Shown here: in pieces, positions 5,342 through 10,947 of the stretch
How the letters are laid out: each line of letters begins with the position of its first letter
Position numbering within the stretch: the stretch's first letter is position 1
Source: an uncultured Candidatus Saccharibacteria bacterium
GTDB taxonomy: Bacteria > Patescibacteriota > Saccharimonadia > CAILAD01 > GCA-016700035
Reading direction: 5' to 3'
Assembly (NCBI GenBank): GCA_937996675.1
Contig: CALKUN010000070.1
Span: 1 to 12,764, forward strand
DNA: 12,764 nucleotides
Notes under the pieces: generated by a model
What the model saw: the letters and a program-made list of their open reading frames with translations, nothing else
Told to the model about the DNA's origin: nothing
The model's database searches: none
Position numbers and translations under genes: made by a program

Positions 5342-5478
5342 GTGTGTGATTCTGGTCAACGAGGCTAGCAGCTGCGCTGGGGGTCGGGGTGTTCGGTCGG
5401 CAAAGTCACGCGCAGAAAAAGCAAAGCGCATTCCGAGCATGACTGCAGCCGTGCGCTGTCTCCTCATCACCCACCATA
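5342..5478 (+). pseudogene. Decayed tRNA-Val-like copy, ending in a 16-nt duplicate of the tRNA 3' end
   Basis: Short blocks match the intact tRNA-Val in the same order: GTGATT (5346-5351), GGCTAG (5363-5368), GGGTCGGGG (5381-5389) with GTTCG right after it, then a roughly 60-nt interruption, then CTCATCACCCACCATA at 5463-5478. The last block is a 16-nt exact repeat of 5285-5300. The spacing between the first two blocks is 17 rather than 15, and the anticodon arm region is about nine bases short. I read this as a degenerate second tRNA gene. The alternative is an attachment-site duplication left by a mobile element that used tRNA-Val. No protein-coding gene is visible here. Confidence 0.4.
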
Positions 5479-5514
5479 GTAAAAGCCCCTTCATGCGAAG
5501 GGGCTTTTACTATG
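5475..5514. terminator. Perfect 18-bp terminator hairpin
   Basis: The left arm at 5475-5492 and right arm at 5497-5514 pair perfectly over 18 bp around an ATGC loop, with a GCCCCTTC/GAAGGGGC core and AAAA/TTTT flanks. Like the tRNA-Val hairpin it starts at the CCATA following a tRNA 3' end, here the duplicated one. Its symmetry lets it act in both directions, including as backup for the minus-strand gene ending at 5554. Confidence 0.8.
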
Positions 5515-5522
5515 TAAACATG

Positions 5523-5553
5523 AAAACCTACCGACCCCAGAGGTGTCGATAGG
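5523..5553 (-). terminator. Terminator of the minus-strand gene ending at 5554
   Basis: On the minus strand CCTATCGAC pairs with GTCGGTAGG (nine pairs, one G-U) around a nine-base loop, followed by TTTT (5523-5526). It begins on the base next to the TGA stop codon. Confidence 0.7.
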
Positions 5554-5976
5554 TCATTGAGGCTGAAGTTCTGCGAGAAGGACATCCAGCCGTTCAAGAT
5601 CACGCATCATCTCCGTGCGACGCTTCCGCATGATCGCCATCTGCATCTCGATGGGCAGTACAACATCGATTTTGCCGGGACGCGTCATCTCGCAGGCTGT
5701 CACACGAGCTGCAGTGGTCGGGCAATACTCCGTATCTACCCACCAATAGCTACCCTCCCGTCCGAGTCGGGCGGTGTTCCTGAGCATCCCGAGGCCACGC
5801 AAGAGCTCAATGAGCACTGATGCATTCACGCCGAACTCATCTTTGATATCTCGCCAGGGCAAGACCTTCTTCAAGGAGAAAGCTCCGATCTGTGTCTTTG
5901 AATCGACCAGATTAATCAGGCGCGGCATCACGCCGTTCACTGCTGCAGCATACCTCTCGGCTTTCTTTCGTGTCAT
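5554..5976 (-). CDS. Hypothetical winged-helix-like protein with a C-terminal coiled helix
   Basis: The 140-residue product starts MTRKKAERYAAAVNGVMPRLINLVD. It continues with KKVLPWRDIKDEFGVNASVLIELLRGLGMLRNTARLGREGSYWWVD, which reads like a helix-turn-helix followed by a beta-wing (GSYWWVD), and ends in a basic-acidic helix (MRKRRTEMMRDLERLDVLLAELQ) suited to a coiled coil or dimerisation. I do not recognise the family; the DNA-binding reading is inference. GGAG lies about 11 bases before the ATG at 5976, and a GTG directly before that ATG (5979) is equally possible. A TATAAT promoter (6013-6018) places the transcript start inside the longer frame, which excludes the ATG at 6063. Confidence 0.65.
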   Translation of the reverse strand: MTRKKAERYAAAVNGVMPRLINLVDSKTQIGAFSLKKVLPWRDIKDEFGVNASVLIELLRGLGMLRNTARLGREGSYWWVDTEYCPTTAARVTACEMTRPGKIDVVLPIEMQMAIMRKRRTEMMRDLERLDVLLAELQPQ

Positions 5977-6012
5977 CACGTCTTGATCTCCAATAGGTGC
6001 GATTGATGTGCT

Positions 6013-6040
6013 ATTATACAAGTTTACGTAATATTTACAA
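6013..6040 (-). promoter_or_regulatory. Promoter of the hypothetical winged-helix-like gene
   Basis: On the minus strand, -35 TTGTAA (6035-6040) is followed by a 16-bp spacer and a perfect TATAAT (6013-6018) preceded by TG. Transcription would start near 6006, giving a leader of about 30 nt. It is back-to-back with the Nudix promoter at 6046-6074. Confidence 0.65.
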
Positions 6041-6045
6041 TATAA

Positions 6046-6074
6046 TTGACCCGTGAGAGACACCGATACATACT
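6046..6074 (+). promoter_or_regulatory. Sigma-70-type promoter, leaderless Nudix mRNA
   Basis: TTGACC (6046-6051), a 17-bp spacer and CATACT (6069-6074) are followed by six bases and the ATG at 6081. There is no Shine-Dalgarno sequence, so the transcript is probably leaderless. Confidence 0.65.
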
Positions 6075-6080
6075 GAGTAC

Positions 6081-6659
6081 ATGAAAGAAAAAATCGTATA
6101 CCAAGGCAAAATCCTCGAGATGGTCGAGAGACACTTCGAACGAGACGGCAAGACTATTGTCCACGAGCGCGCCCGGCGTGCACCAGGGTCACGCACGCTC
6201 ATACTGTCTGACGATGGGCAGGTACTTCTCTCCAGAGAGCACCGCTTTGAAATAGATGATTATGATTATCACTTACCAGGTGGCAAAGTCTTTGATCGTC
6301 TGACGGACTACAATGACTTCCTCGCCACAGAGCCGGACAAGAACACACTCATCAAAAGCGCCAAGCGTGGGGCCGTTCTCGAGCTGAAGGAGGAGATGGG
6401 TCTGACCGTTCTGGAAGATGACTTAGAATTTGCCTACCTCTCTCCGTGCGGCTCTACGGTCGACTGGGATCTGTACTATTTTATCTGTCGAGTCAAAACT
6501 ACTGAGCTTGGAGAGCAGGATCTAGGGAGTGGTGAAAATGTCGAGCCGGCTTGGCTCAGCACCCAGGAAGTGTACGACATCGCGCTCGATGGCACAAAAA
6601 TGCATGAAGACAGAAGCGCAGCTTTTGTGCTGCGCTCCCTAGCAAAAATCTTAGGGTAG
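6081..6659 (+). CDS. NUDIX hydrolase, ADP-ribose pyrophosphatase-like
   Basis: This 192-residue protein has the ADPRP-type layout: an N-terminal beta region (MKEKIVYQGKILEMVERHFERDGKTIVHERARRAPGSRTLIL), then HLPGGKVF at 64-71 and AVLELKEEMGL at 98-108. The latter holds Glu101, Glu104 and Glu105 of the metal-binding Nudix box. The box is unusual in two ways. About 18 extra residues (DRLTDYNDFLATEPDKNT) lie between the GG and the Glu-rich helix, and the conserved Arg of 'RE' is Leu (LELKEEMG). It probably hydrolyses a nucleoside diphosphate linked to another moiety; the exact substrate is unknown. It converges with the next gene, the stops being two bases apart. Confidence 0.82.
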   Translation: MKEKIVYQGKILEMVERHFERDGKTIVHERARRAPGSRTLILSDDGQVLLSREHRFEIDDYDYHLPGGKVFDRLTDYNDFLATEPDKNTLIKSAKRGAVLELKEEMGLTVLEDDLEFAYLSPCGSTVDWDLYYFICRVKTTELGEQDLGSGENVEPAWLSTQEVYDIALDGTKMHEDRSAAFVLRSLAKILG

Positions 6660-6661
6660 AT

Positions 6662-6961
6662 CTACGCTGCCTGCGACTCGTCTTCGTTCGGAGTCGTTTC
6701 GCTCGATACTCGGTCGTTTCGGTGCTCAGGACTGACCACACCATGTTCGCCAGACACCCCTTCTAGGTGTGCGAGTTTAGCAGCCTGGGCTGCCGCATCT
6801 GCTTCAATCCGCTCTTGCCGCTGGGCCGCCGCATCTGCTTCGGCCTGGACTTCCTCGGGGCTACGCTTCGCCGTAACCATATCAAGAAGTTTTGCTGCTA
6901 ATCCTTTATGTTCCCTTGGGTCCTGCGGTGCTCCCTGTGGTTCTCGTTCAGTTTCTGCCAT
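6662..6961 (-). CDS. Ala/Glu-rich, probably disordered small protein
   Basis: The 99-residue product is highly polar and low in complexity: acidic ends, KGLAAKLLDMVTAKRSPEEVQ in the middle, and a repeated AEADAAAQ / IEADAAAQ segment encoded by near-identical DNA (GCCGCATCTGCTTC on the plus strand, twice). A short amphipathic helix (around residues 20-33) and a helical repeat are likely; the C-terminus (SGEHGVVSPEHRNDRVSSETTPNEDESQAA) looks disordered. No signal peptide or known domain is visible. AAGGAGGA before the ATG at 6961 and a TGTTACAAT promoter (6984-6992) support it as a real gene. Function is unknown. Confidence 0.7.
   Translation of the reverse strand: MAETEREPQGAPQDPREHKGLAAKLLDMVTAKRSPEEVQAEADAAAQRQERIEADAAAQAAKLAHLEGVSGEHGVVSPEHRNDRVSSETTPNEDESQAA
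6792..6841. repeat. Imperfect internal repeat in the Ala-rich gene
   Basis: GCCGCATCTGCTTC occurs twice on the plus strand about 36 bases apart and encodes the duplicated EADAAAQ segment. It indicates repeat expansion within the coding sequence. Confidence 0.5.
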
Positions 6962-6983
6962 ATGTCCTCCTTATATGAGGCAT

Positions 6984-6992
6984 ATTGTAACA
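6984..6992 (-). promoter_or_regulatory. Extended -10 promoter of the Ala-rich gene
   Basis: On the minus strand this is TGTTACAAT, another instance of TGnTACAAT. It gives a leader of about 15-17 nt that contains AAGGAGGA. Confidence 0.5.
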
Positions 6993-7057
6993 AAGTTGGC
7001 TCTCCCATACGACGTCGCCATAGCCATTAAGCTCATAGCATGGTAAAAATAAGAGAC

Positions 7058-7142
7058 GCCCGGGTGGTGGAACTGGTAGACACGACAGACTTAAAATCTG
7101 TTGCCGCAAGGCATGTGGGTTCAAGTCCCGCCCCGGGCACCA
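7058..7142 (+). tRNA. tRNA-Leu(TAA), CCA encoded
   Basis: This is a class II tRNA of 85 nt. Acceptor GCCCGGG (7058-7064) pairs with CCCGGGC (7132-7138), with discriminator A and encoded CCA. The anticodon stem ACAGA/TCTGT encloses CTTAAAA with anticodon TAA (leucine, UUA). A long variable arm (TGCCGCAAGGCA) and the T loop GGTTCAAGTCC follow. A TGGTAAAAAT sequence at 7041-7050 could be its -10 region. Unlike the other two tRNAs here it has no hairpin fused to its 3' end. Confidence 0.95.
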
Positions 7143-7146
7143 TATA

Positions 7147-7175
7147 TTGACACTTTTACCAAATAATGTTTTATT
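7147..7175 (+). promoter_or_regulatory. Possible promoter of the 112-residue membrane protein gene
   Basis: TTGACA (7147-7152) with a 17-bp spacer is followed by TTTATT (7170-7175), directly after tRNA-Leu. The -35 is perfect and the -10 is poor. It would give a leader of about 40 nt. Confidence 0.35.
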
Positions 7176-7223
7176 TAATAGGATCCTAAGAAGCACCTTT
7201 GACACCCTCCCCGAAAGAGACCC

Positions 7224-7562
7224 ATGGAAAACACTCCTCCCACTGAGACGCAGGAAGGTGACGAGCCAGTCATTATTTCCAAGTTCCTGCTGTACACCTA
7301 CTACGCACTGATGACGGTGAGCAGTATCGTCATTGTCATCATCTTTGGATGGGGTAACACCCCTCAGCTCGGATGGCCCAGCATGAACCAGCTGCGTTCC
7401 GTCCAAGTAATCACCGTCGTACTGTGGACCATCTATTTCGGAGGCTTGGCCTACAAGGACCGTTGGTCAGAGCTCAAGATTCTGGCCGGACGCATGTCCA
7501 CATGCCTCATTGCCTTCATGCTGGCGATCACCACCGTCTTCACGGTCCCCTACGGTCGCTAA
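7224..7562 (+). CDS. Small integral membrane protein, unknown function
   Basis: The 112-residue protein has a polar, Pro/Thr/Glu-rich N-terminal tail (1-17) and three predicted transmembrane helices at about 20-42, 57-76 and 89-108. The loop between helices 2 and 3 (YKDRWSELKILAGR) is basic and probably cytoplasmic. No motif ties it to a known transporter or enzyme family. The start has only a weak GAAAGAGA six to nine bases ahead. It lies alone between tRNA-Leu(TAA) and another membrane-protein gene. The imperfect GCCTC...GAGGC hairpin after the stop (7572-7597) lacks a T-tract. Confidence 0.7.
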   Translation: MENTPPTETQEGDEPVIISKFLLYTYYALMTVSSIVIVIIFGWGNTPQLGWPSMNQLRSVQVITVVLWTIYFGGLAYKDRWSELKILAGRMSTCLIAFMLAITTVFTVPYGR

Positions 7563-7661
7563 CTGCGGCCAGCCTCCCTACTACAAGGTAGTGAGGCACG
7601 TCATACTAAGATTATTTGCAATCCCTCTCAGCTTGCTTTAGCATAAGCATAAAGGTATATC

Positions 7662-8351
7662 GTGGAAAACAAGAAAACCGTACTGTCTATCAACCGCGCA
7701 ATCCAAACAGGCTGGGAAGCTACGTCTCGTTATATTGGTTTTTATGTAACACTCGTACTCATCCTCGTCCTCTTCAGTCTCATACCGTCCGTAACTGAAA
7801 ATGCCTTCGCTGGCCAAGAATGGATCACCAGCACGATTAATGCGCTCTTCGTTGTGCTTATCGCGCTCGTTACCCTTGGTATGGTGCGTACTTCACTAAA
7901 AAGCGTGGACCGACAAGAGCCAACCGTAAAGGAACTCTTCCATACACACCTCTTCTTTCACTACATCGCTGCTGCTGTTCTCTACCTGGCACTCTTTGTC
8001 GGTGGCCTCGTGCTCTTTGTCGTACCGGGCATCTACTGGGGCCTCAAGTATCAGTTTGCGACCTATCTCGTCATCGACAAGCGACTCAAGCTCAATGATG
8101 CTTTCGAGGAATCAGCTCGCATGGTCAAAGGTCATGAATGGGATCTCTTCGCCTACTGGCTCGTGATGTTTTTACTCAATCTCTTCGGCCTCGCCTTCTT
8201 CATCGTCGGCATCGTCATCACCCTCCCTGTCACTATCGTTGGCTACAGCTACCTCTACCGTGAGCTCCGCGATGACCACTTCCCTTCGATCTCAAAGTCT
8301 GTCGTACACCCCCGATCAGGCCACAAGACGGTTACTGCTAAGAAAAAGTAA
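7662..8351 (+). CDS. Multi-pass membrane protein, DUF975-like
   Basis: The 229-residue protein starts at GTG with AAAGG six bases ahead (7651-7655). Hydrophobic segments lie at about 25-43, 58-77, 99-126 and 163-197 (the last long enough for two helices), so five or six membrane passes. The segment GIYWGLKYQFATYLVIDKRLKLNDAFEESARMVKGHEWDLFAYWL resembles DUF975/YciC-type membrane proteins, in which a 'P...A...S..lmkG' helix follows a Tyr-rich strand. The C-terminal tail (SGHKTVTAKKK) is basic and cytoplasmic. Function is unknown, and the family match comes from pattern only. A strong terminator follows 14 bases after the stop. Confidence 0.75.
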   Translation: MENKKTVLSINRAIQTGWEATSRYIGFYVTLVLILVLFSLIPSVTENAFAGQEWITSTINALFVVLIALVTLGMVRTSLKSVDRQEPTVKELFHTHLFFHYIAAAVLYLALFVGGLVLFVVPGIYWGLKYQFATYLVIDKRLKLNDAFEESARMVKGHEWDLFAYWLVMFLLNLFGLAFFIVGIVITLPVTIVGYSYLYRELRDDHFPSISKSVVHPRSGHKTVTAKKK

Positions 8352-8365
8352 AGACGCATAGCACC

Positions 8366-8400
8366 AAAAAGAACGGAGCCTAGCAGGCTCCGTTCTTTTT
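8366..8400. terminator. Perfect 16-bp terminator with A5/T5 flanks
   Basis: Arms 8366-8381 and 8385-8400 pair perfectly around a three-base loop and contain GAACGGAGCCT/AGGCTCCGTTC plus A5/T5. It terminates the DUF975-like gene. On the other strand it directly follows a duplicated tRNA-Leu 3' end (8401-8414). Confidence 0.9.
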
Positions 8401-8414
8401 GCGGACGAGAAGAC
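8401..8414 (-). repeat. 14-nt copy of the tRNA-Leu(GAG) 3' end
   Basis: GCGGACGAGAAGAC is identical to 8623-8636, the acceptor and T-stem 3' part of tRNA-Leu(GAG) read from the plus strand. The duplicate stops where the discriminator would be and runs directly into the 8366-8400 hairpin. It looks like the tail of a lost tRNA-Leu gene or an attachment-site copy. Confidence 0.6.
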
Positions 8415-8496
8415 GGCGAGCTAAAGCTCGCTATCCACGACGTGCATCAGACGAGAAGAGTGAGGGCTAAAGCCCTCTATCCGTAATGTGCTCGTC
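8404..8496. repeat. Two tandem 46-nt units with covarying hairpins
   Basis: Unit A (from 8404) and unit B (from 8450) both begin GACGAGAAGA. Each has a six-base-pair hairpin with a TAAA loop (GCGAGC/GCTCGC at 8416-8431; GAGGGC/GCCCTC at 8462-8477), followed by TATCC. The stems differ in sequence but keep pairing on both sides, which indicates selection for RNA or DNA structure. CTCGTC at 8491-8496 can also close unit B by pairing with its GACGAG. No ORF with coding character covers them. Confidence 0.6.
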
Positions 8497-8521
8497 AAAT
8501 ATTGAAGCGAGCTTCATATTT
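8497..8521. repeat. Hairpin downstream of the tandem units
   Basis: AAATAT (8497-8502) and GAAGC (8504-8508) pair with GCTTC (8511-8515) and ATATTT (8516-8521) around a GA turn, with one bulged T. It continues the run of hairpins between two terminators (8366-8400 and 8580-8619). The remaining 8522-8579 holds nothing I recognise beyond a GTTCGAG resembling a tRNA T loop. Confidence 0.4.
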
Positions 8522-8579
8522 GTCTGCGCGCATTACTCCTCGTCCTTCCAGGAGCGTTCGAGCCCGCCCGCACACATCG

Positions 8580-8619
8580 AAAATAATAAGATCAGCACGA
8601 ATGCTGATCTTATTATTTT
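8580..8619 (-). terminator. Perfect 18-bp terminator fused to the tRNA-Leu 3' end
   Basis: Arms 8580-8597 and 8602-8619 pair perfectly around a four-base loop, with GATCAGCA/TGCTGATC at the tip and AAAATAATAA/TTATTATTTT below. On the minus strand the stem begins with the last A of the tRNA's CCA, so the tRNA 3' end merges into its own terminator. Confidence 0.85.
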
Positions 8620-8707
8620 GGTGCGGACGAGAAGACTCGAACTTCCACGCCAGTATATCGGCACTAGCCCCTCAAGCTAGCGTGTCTACCAATTCCACCA
8701 CGTCCGC
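8619..8707 (-). tRNA. tRNA-Leu(GAG), CCA encoded
   Basis: Read on the minus strand, acceptor GCGGACG (8701-8707) pairs with CGTCCGC (8623-8629), with discriminator A and encoded CCA (8619-8621). The D arm region is GGTGGAATTGGTAGACAC; the anticodon stem CTAGC/GCTAG encloses TTGAGGG with anticodon GAG (leucine, CUC/CUU); a long variable arm and the T loop AGTTCGAGTCT are present. It is a class II tRNA of 89 nt. Fourteen bases of its 3' part are repeated at 8401-8414. Confidence 0.94.
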
Positions 8708-8714
8708 AGGGTAT

Positions 8715-8735
8715 TTGACGCATAAAGTGCGTCAA
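8715..8735. repeat. Inverted repeat upstream of tRNA-Leu(GAG)
   Basis: TTGACGCA (8715-8722) and TGCGTCAA (8728-8735) form a perfect eight-base stem around TAAAG, eight bases upstream of the tRNA 5' end. It overlaps the region where the tRNA promoter should lie. No T-tract follows, so it may be an operator or the end of the upstream operon. The rest of 8708-8850 shows no gene. Confidence 0.35.
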
Positions 8736-8850
8736 TCTGTGTATAAATCTACATGTCTCGCATGCGCTGACCTTTGAGGGCGACCAGCTCGAATACCGAG
8801 ACAACAGTGACTATTCTACCAAATATTGCCTAATCTGTCAGCTATCTGTA

Positions 8851-9183
8851 CTAAATGCCGGAGATATACGACAAAACGATCAAAACGAGTCCGAGCGCGA
8901 TTGAAGCTGGCAGGATCACAACAACATTTAGATAGTAGTATCGGCGACGTGGAGCATTCCACACTGTACGCTTGGCTGCAGGAAGCTTCTTGTAGGACTT
9001 AAGGTAGGCTGACCAGATCTCCTGGCTACGTGCTAATCCCCAGATACCGCCCACAAGCAACACAATACCAAGCCCGAGCTGTCCAAAAGTATTCTTCTGC
9101 AACATGAGTAGTGTGAACCACACGACGATCACCAGCCATGAGAGCTGGAATGTCATATCTTTGTTTGAACGTAGTCGAGCCAT
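8851..9183 (-). CDS. Small three-helix membrane protein coupled to the FAD oxidase gene
   Basis: The 110-residue protein has a basic N-terminus (MARLRSNKDM) and three hydrophobic segments at about 11-28, 33-50 and 84-107. They are separated by a basic cytoplasmic-type loop (SQEIWSAYLKSYKKLPAAKRTVWNAPRRRYYY). It starts eight bases after the stop of the FAD-linked oxidase, and its TAGGAG ribosome binding site overlaps that stop codon, so the two are one operon with coupled translation. No domain is recognised. Membrane docking of the oxidase, or unrelated function, are both possible. Confidence 0.75.
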   Translation of the reverse strand: MARLRSNKDMTFQLSWLVIVVWFTLLMLQKNTFGQLGLGIVLLVGGIWGLARSQEIWSAYLKSYKKLPAAKRTVWNAPRRRYYYLNVVVILPASIALGLVLIVLSYISGI

Positions 9184-9191
9184 AATATCTC

Positions 9192-10844
9192 CTAATTGTT
9201 ATAGTTATTTGGCAAAAAATCAGCCAAGTGCTTCATCGAATACTCTTTGCGCAGCTGACTCGGCAGATCTTGCATCTGCACGCCAATCTTTACGCCAGGA
9301 TTGAGGATCTCGAGCGGATCAAAGATCTTCTTGATGTCAGCAAAAATTCCGTATAGCTTCTCGCCATACATGCGCTTGAGGTATGGCCCGCACAATCGAC
9401 CGTCGTTATGTTCACCACAAGTCGAACCGCCGAGCTCAATGACCATACGATAGAAGTCATTCATGAGCTCGAAAACCTTCTTACGATCAGTTGGTGACGA
9501 GAGATCGATGAATGGCTGAAGGTGGAAGTTGGCATTTCCAGCGTGTCCCCAGACGGCGACGTCGAGATTATACTTCTCGAAGAGCTTGTAGACTCGTTCG
9601 AGGAAGACCGGCATCACTTCGAGCGGCACAACACCATCTTCGATGATCGGCAGAGCCTTCTTCTTGCCCTTAAACTTCCAGATAATTGCGGCGGCTCCCC
9701 GACGAATCTTCCAGAGTCGCACTTGTTCCGCCGGGTCGTCTGAGACACGGCTTTCAAAGGCCAAGTGTTCGTAAATCTTGAGCACTTTACGAGACTTGGC
9801 GGCTTGAGTGCGTAGTGACATATCGTCAAACTCTACGAGCAAGATGATGCCTGGTATTTTATCCGGCAAGAGACCCTTCAGGATAAAGGCATCGTGCTCT
9901 AGCATAAACTCGATGAGGTTCTTGTCTACGATCTCAAGTGCCGATGGCTTGAGCGGCATGATGAGCTCGACAGCCTGAGCTGCTGCCTCGATAGATTCAA
10001 AGTATCCTACGGCAAGATGTGTCTTGGGGTTCCATGGTTCGTGACGGAGCTTTGCCTCGGTCACAACACCGAGTGTGCCCTGACTACCGATGATGAGCTG
10101 ACCGAGATCAAAGCTGCCGTCAGTACCTTTGACGTGCCACAAATCATAGCCAGCTGAGTTCTTGCTCACCCTTGGAAATGCATCGCGGATCGTATCCCAG
10201 TTTTCCTCGATGAGATAGTCCACATTTCGATAGAGGTGCCCCTCAAAGTCCGGCTGCTTTTGCTTTTGCTTGAGTTCCTTGGCGGAGAGGCGCCGTGTCT
10301 CGATAACTTCACCATTTGCGAGTACAACGCGAAGCGATTCGACGAAGTTGCGGGTGGAGCCATATTTGATCGTCTTCTCTCCAGCTGAGTTGTTTGCAAC
10401 TGCCCCACCGATCGTGGCAAAGTCCACACTGGCTGGATACGGTGGCAAGAATCGTCCATGACTATGCAGGACGCCCTGAAGCTCACGATAGATCATGCCT
10501 GGCTGCACTGTCACGGTCTTCTTGTCTATGGCGATCAGTCGCTTCATATGTGCTGGTGTCGCGAGTATGAGTCCAGGTCCAAGAGAGCCACCAGCCTGAT
10601 CAGTCCCTTTACCGCGAGCTGTAATAGGGATCTTATTACCATTGGCAGCTGCTGTCGCGACAAGTCGCACCGTCTCGCTCACATCGGCTTCGTTCTGAGG
10701 GTAGACAACGATCTCAGGCATGACCGTGAAGACACTACCATCGGTAGAAAAGAACTCACGGGTCACCTTGTCAGTACTGACTTCGCCGGTAATAGAATTG
10801 CGCAATCGAGCTATAAATTCATTTGTTTCAGGTTTTGCTGCCAT
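9192..10844 (-). CDS. FAD-linked oxidase, D-lactate dehydrogenase/GlcD type
   Basis: This 550-residue flavoenzyme of the VAO/PCMH superfamily oxidises a 2-hydroxy acid, most plausibly D-lactate or glycolate. The N-terminal FAD_binding_4 domain has PITARGKGTDQAGGSLGPGLIL (about 73-94) and PPYPASVDFATIGGAVANNSAGEKTIKYGSTRNFV (about 134-168), which hold the flavin. The C-terminal FAD-oxidase_C domain has VWGHAGNANFHLQPF (His434, His441) at about 431-445 and GEHNDGRLCGPYLKRMYG at about 477-494, ending in DPLEILNPGVK. GHAGxxNxH and GEHxDGR are the substrate and flavin-site motifs of this group; GEHNDGR has Asn where Gly is usual. The Fe-S/CxxC C-terminal module of longer homologues is missing. The start at 10844 is chosen because a -35/-10 pair ends seven bases before it; ATGs at 10856 and 10880 overlap that promoter. 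Confidence 0.88.
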   Translation of the reverse strand: MAAKPETNEFIARLRNSITGEVSTDKVTREFFSTDGSVFTVMPEIVVYPQNEADVSETVRLVATAAANGNKIPITARGKGTDQAGGSLGPGLILATPAHMKRLIAIDKKTVTVQPGMIYRELQGVLHSHGRFLPPYPASVDFATIGGAVANNSAGEKTIKYGSTRNFVESLRVVLANGEVIETRRLSAKELKQKQKQPDFEGHLYRNVDYLIEENWDTIRDAFPRVSKNSAGYDLWHVKGTDGSFDLGQLIIGSQGTLGVVTEAKLRHEPWNPKTHLAVGYFESIEAAAQAVELIMPLKPSALEIVDKNLIEFMLEHDAFILKGLLPDKIPGIILLVEFDDMSLRTQAAKSRKVLKIYEHLAFESRVSDDPAEQVRLWKIRRGAAAIIWKFKGKKKALPIIEDGVVPLEVMPVFLERVYKLFEKYNLDVAVWGHAGNANFHLQPFIDLSSPTDRKKVFELMNDFYRMVIELGGSTCGEHNDGRLCGPYLKRMYGEKLYGIFADIKKIFDPLEILNPGVKIGVQMQDLPSQLRKEYSMKHLADFLPNNYNN

Positions 10845-10851
10845 TGACCCA

Positions 10852-10880
10852 AGCATAACAGTTTTGATGTGAGTTTTCAA
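10852..10880 (-). promoter_or_regulatory. Sigma-70-type promoter, leaderless oxidase mRNA
   Basis: On the minus strand, TTGAAA (10875-10880), a 17-bp spacer and TATGCT (10852-10857) are followed by seven bases and the ATG at 10844. No Shine-Dalgarno sequence is seen. Confidence 0.65.
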
Positions 10881-10911
10881 AGCGCTTTTTGTAGAATAAG
10901 CATGGCCAGTT

Positions 10912-10940
10912 TTGACCTCAATAGCCAGGTATTATATGAT
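10912..10940 (+). promoter_or_regulatory. Sigma-70-type promoter, leaderless Rpf-like mRNA
   Basis: TTGACC (10912-10917), a 17-bp spacer and TATGAT (10935-10940) are followed by seven bases and the ATG at 10948. It is divergent from the oxidase promoter, with 31 bp between the two -35 boxes. Confidence 0.65.
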
Positions 10941-10947
10941 GGAGTCT

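Noticed and set aside
5255..5603. Minus- and plus-strand ORFs across the tRNA-Val region
   Set aside because: They cover the tRNA gene and terminator hairpins and show no recognisable protein features.
6615..6636. AGCGCAGC/GCTGCGCT hairpin near the end of the Nudix gene
   Set aside because: It is within coding sequence and has no T-tract, so it is not a convincing terminator.
6948..7406. 152-codon minus-strand frame with CPGRDLNPHALRQQ
   Set aside because: This is the well-known false ORF produced by reading across tRNA-Leu.
7656..7661. TATATC as a -10 box, 17 bp after TTGCTT
   Set aside because: It abuts the GTG start at 7662, which would put the transcript start inside the gene; the AAAGG ribosome binding site suggests a longer leader.
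8404..8496. CRISPR-like array
   Set aside because: There are only two units, with diverged stems and no spacer-repeat pattern or cas genes.
8486..8777. Plus-strand ORFs across tRNA-Leu(GAG)
   Set aside because: They run antisense through the tRNA and its terminator; the peptide is a typical tRNA artefact.
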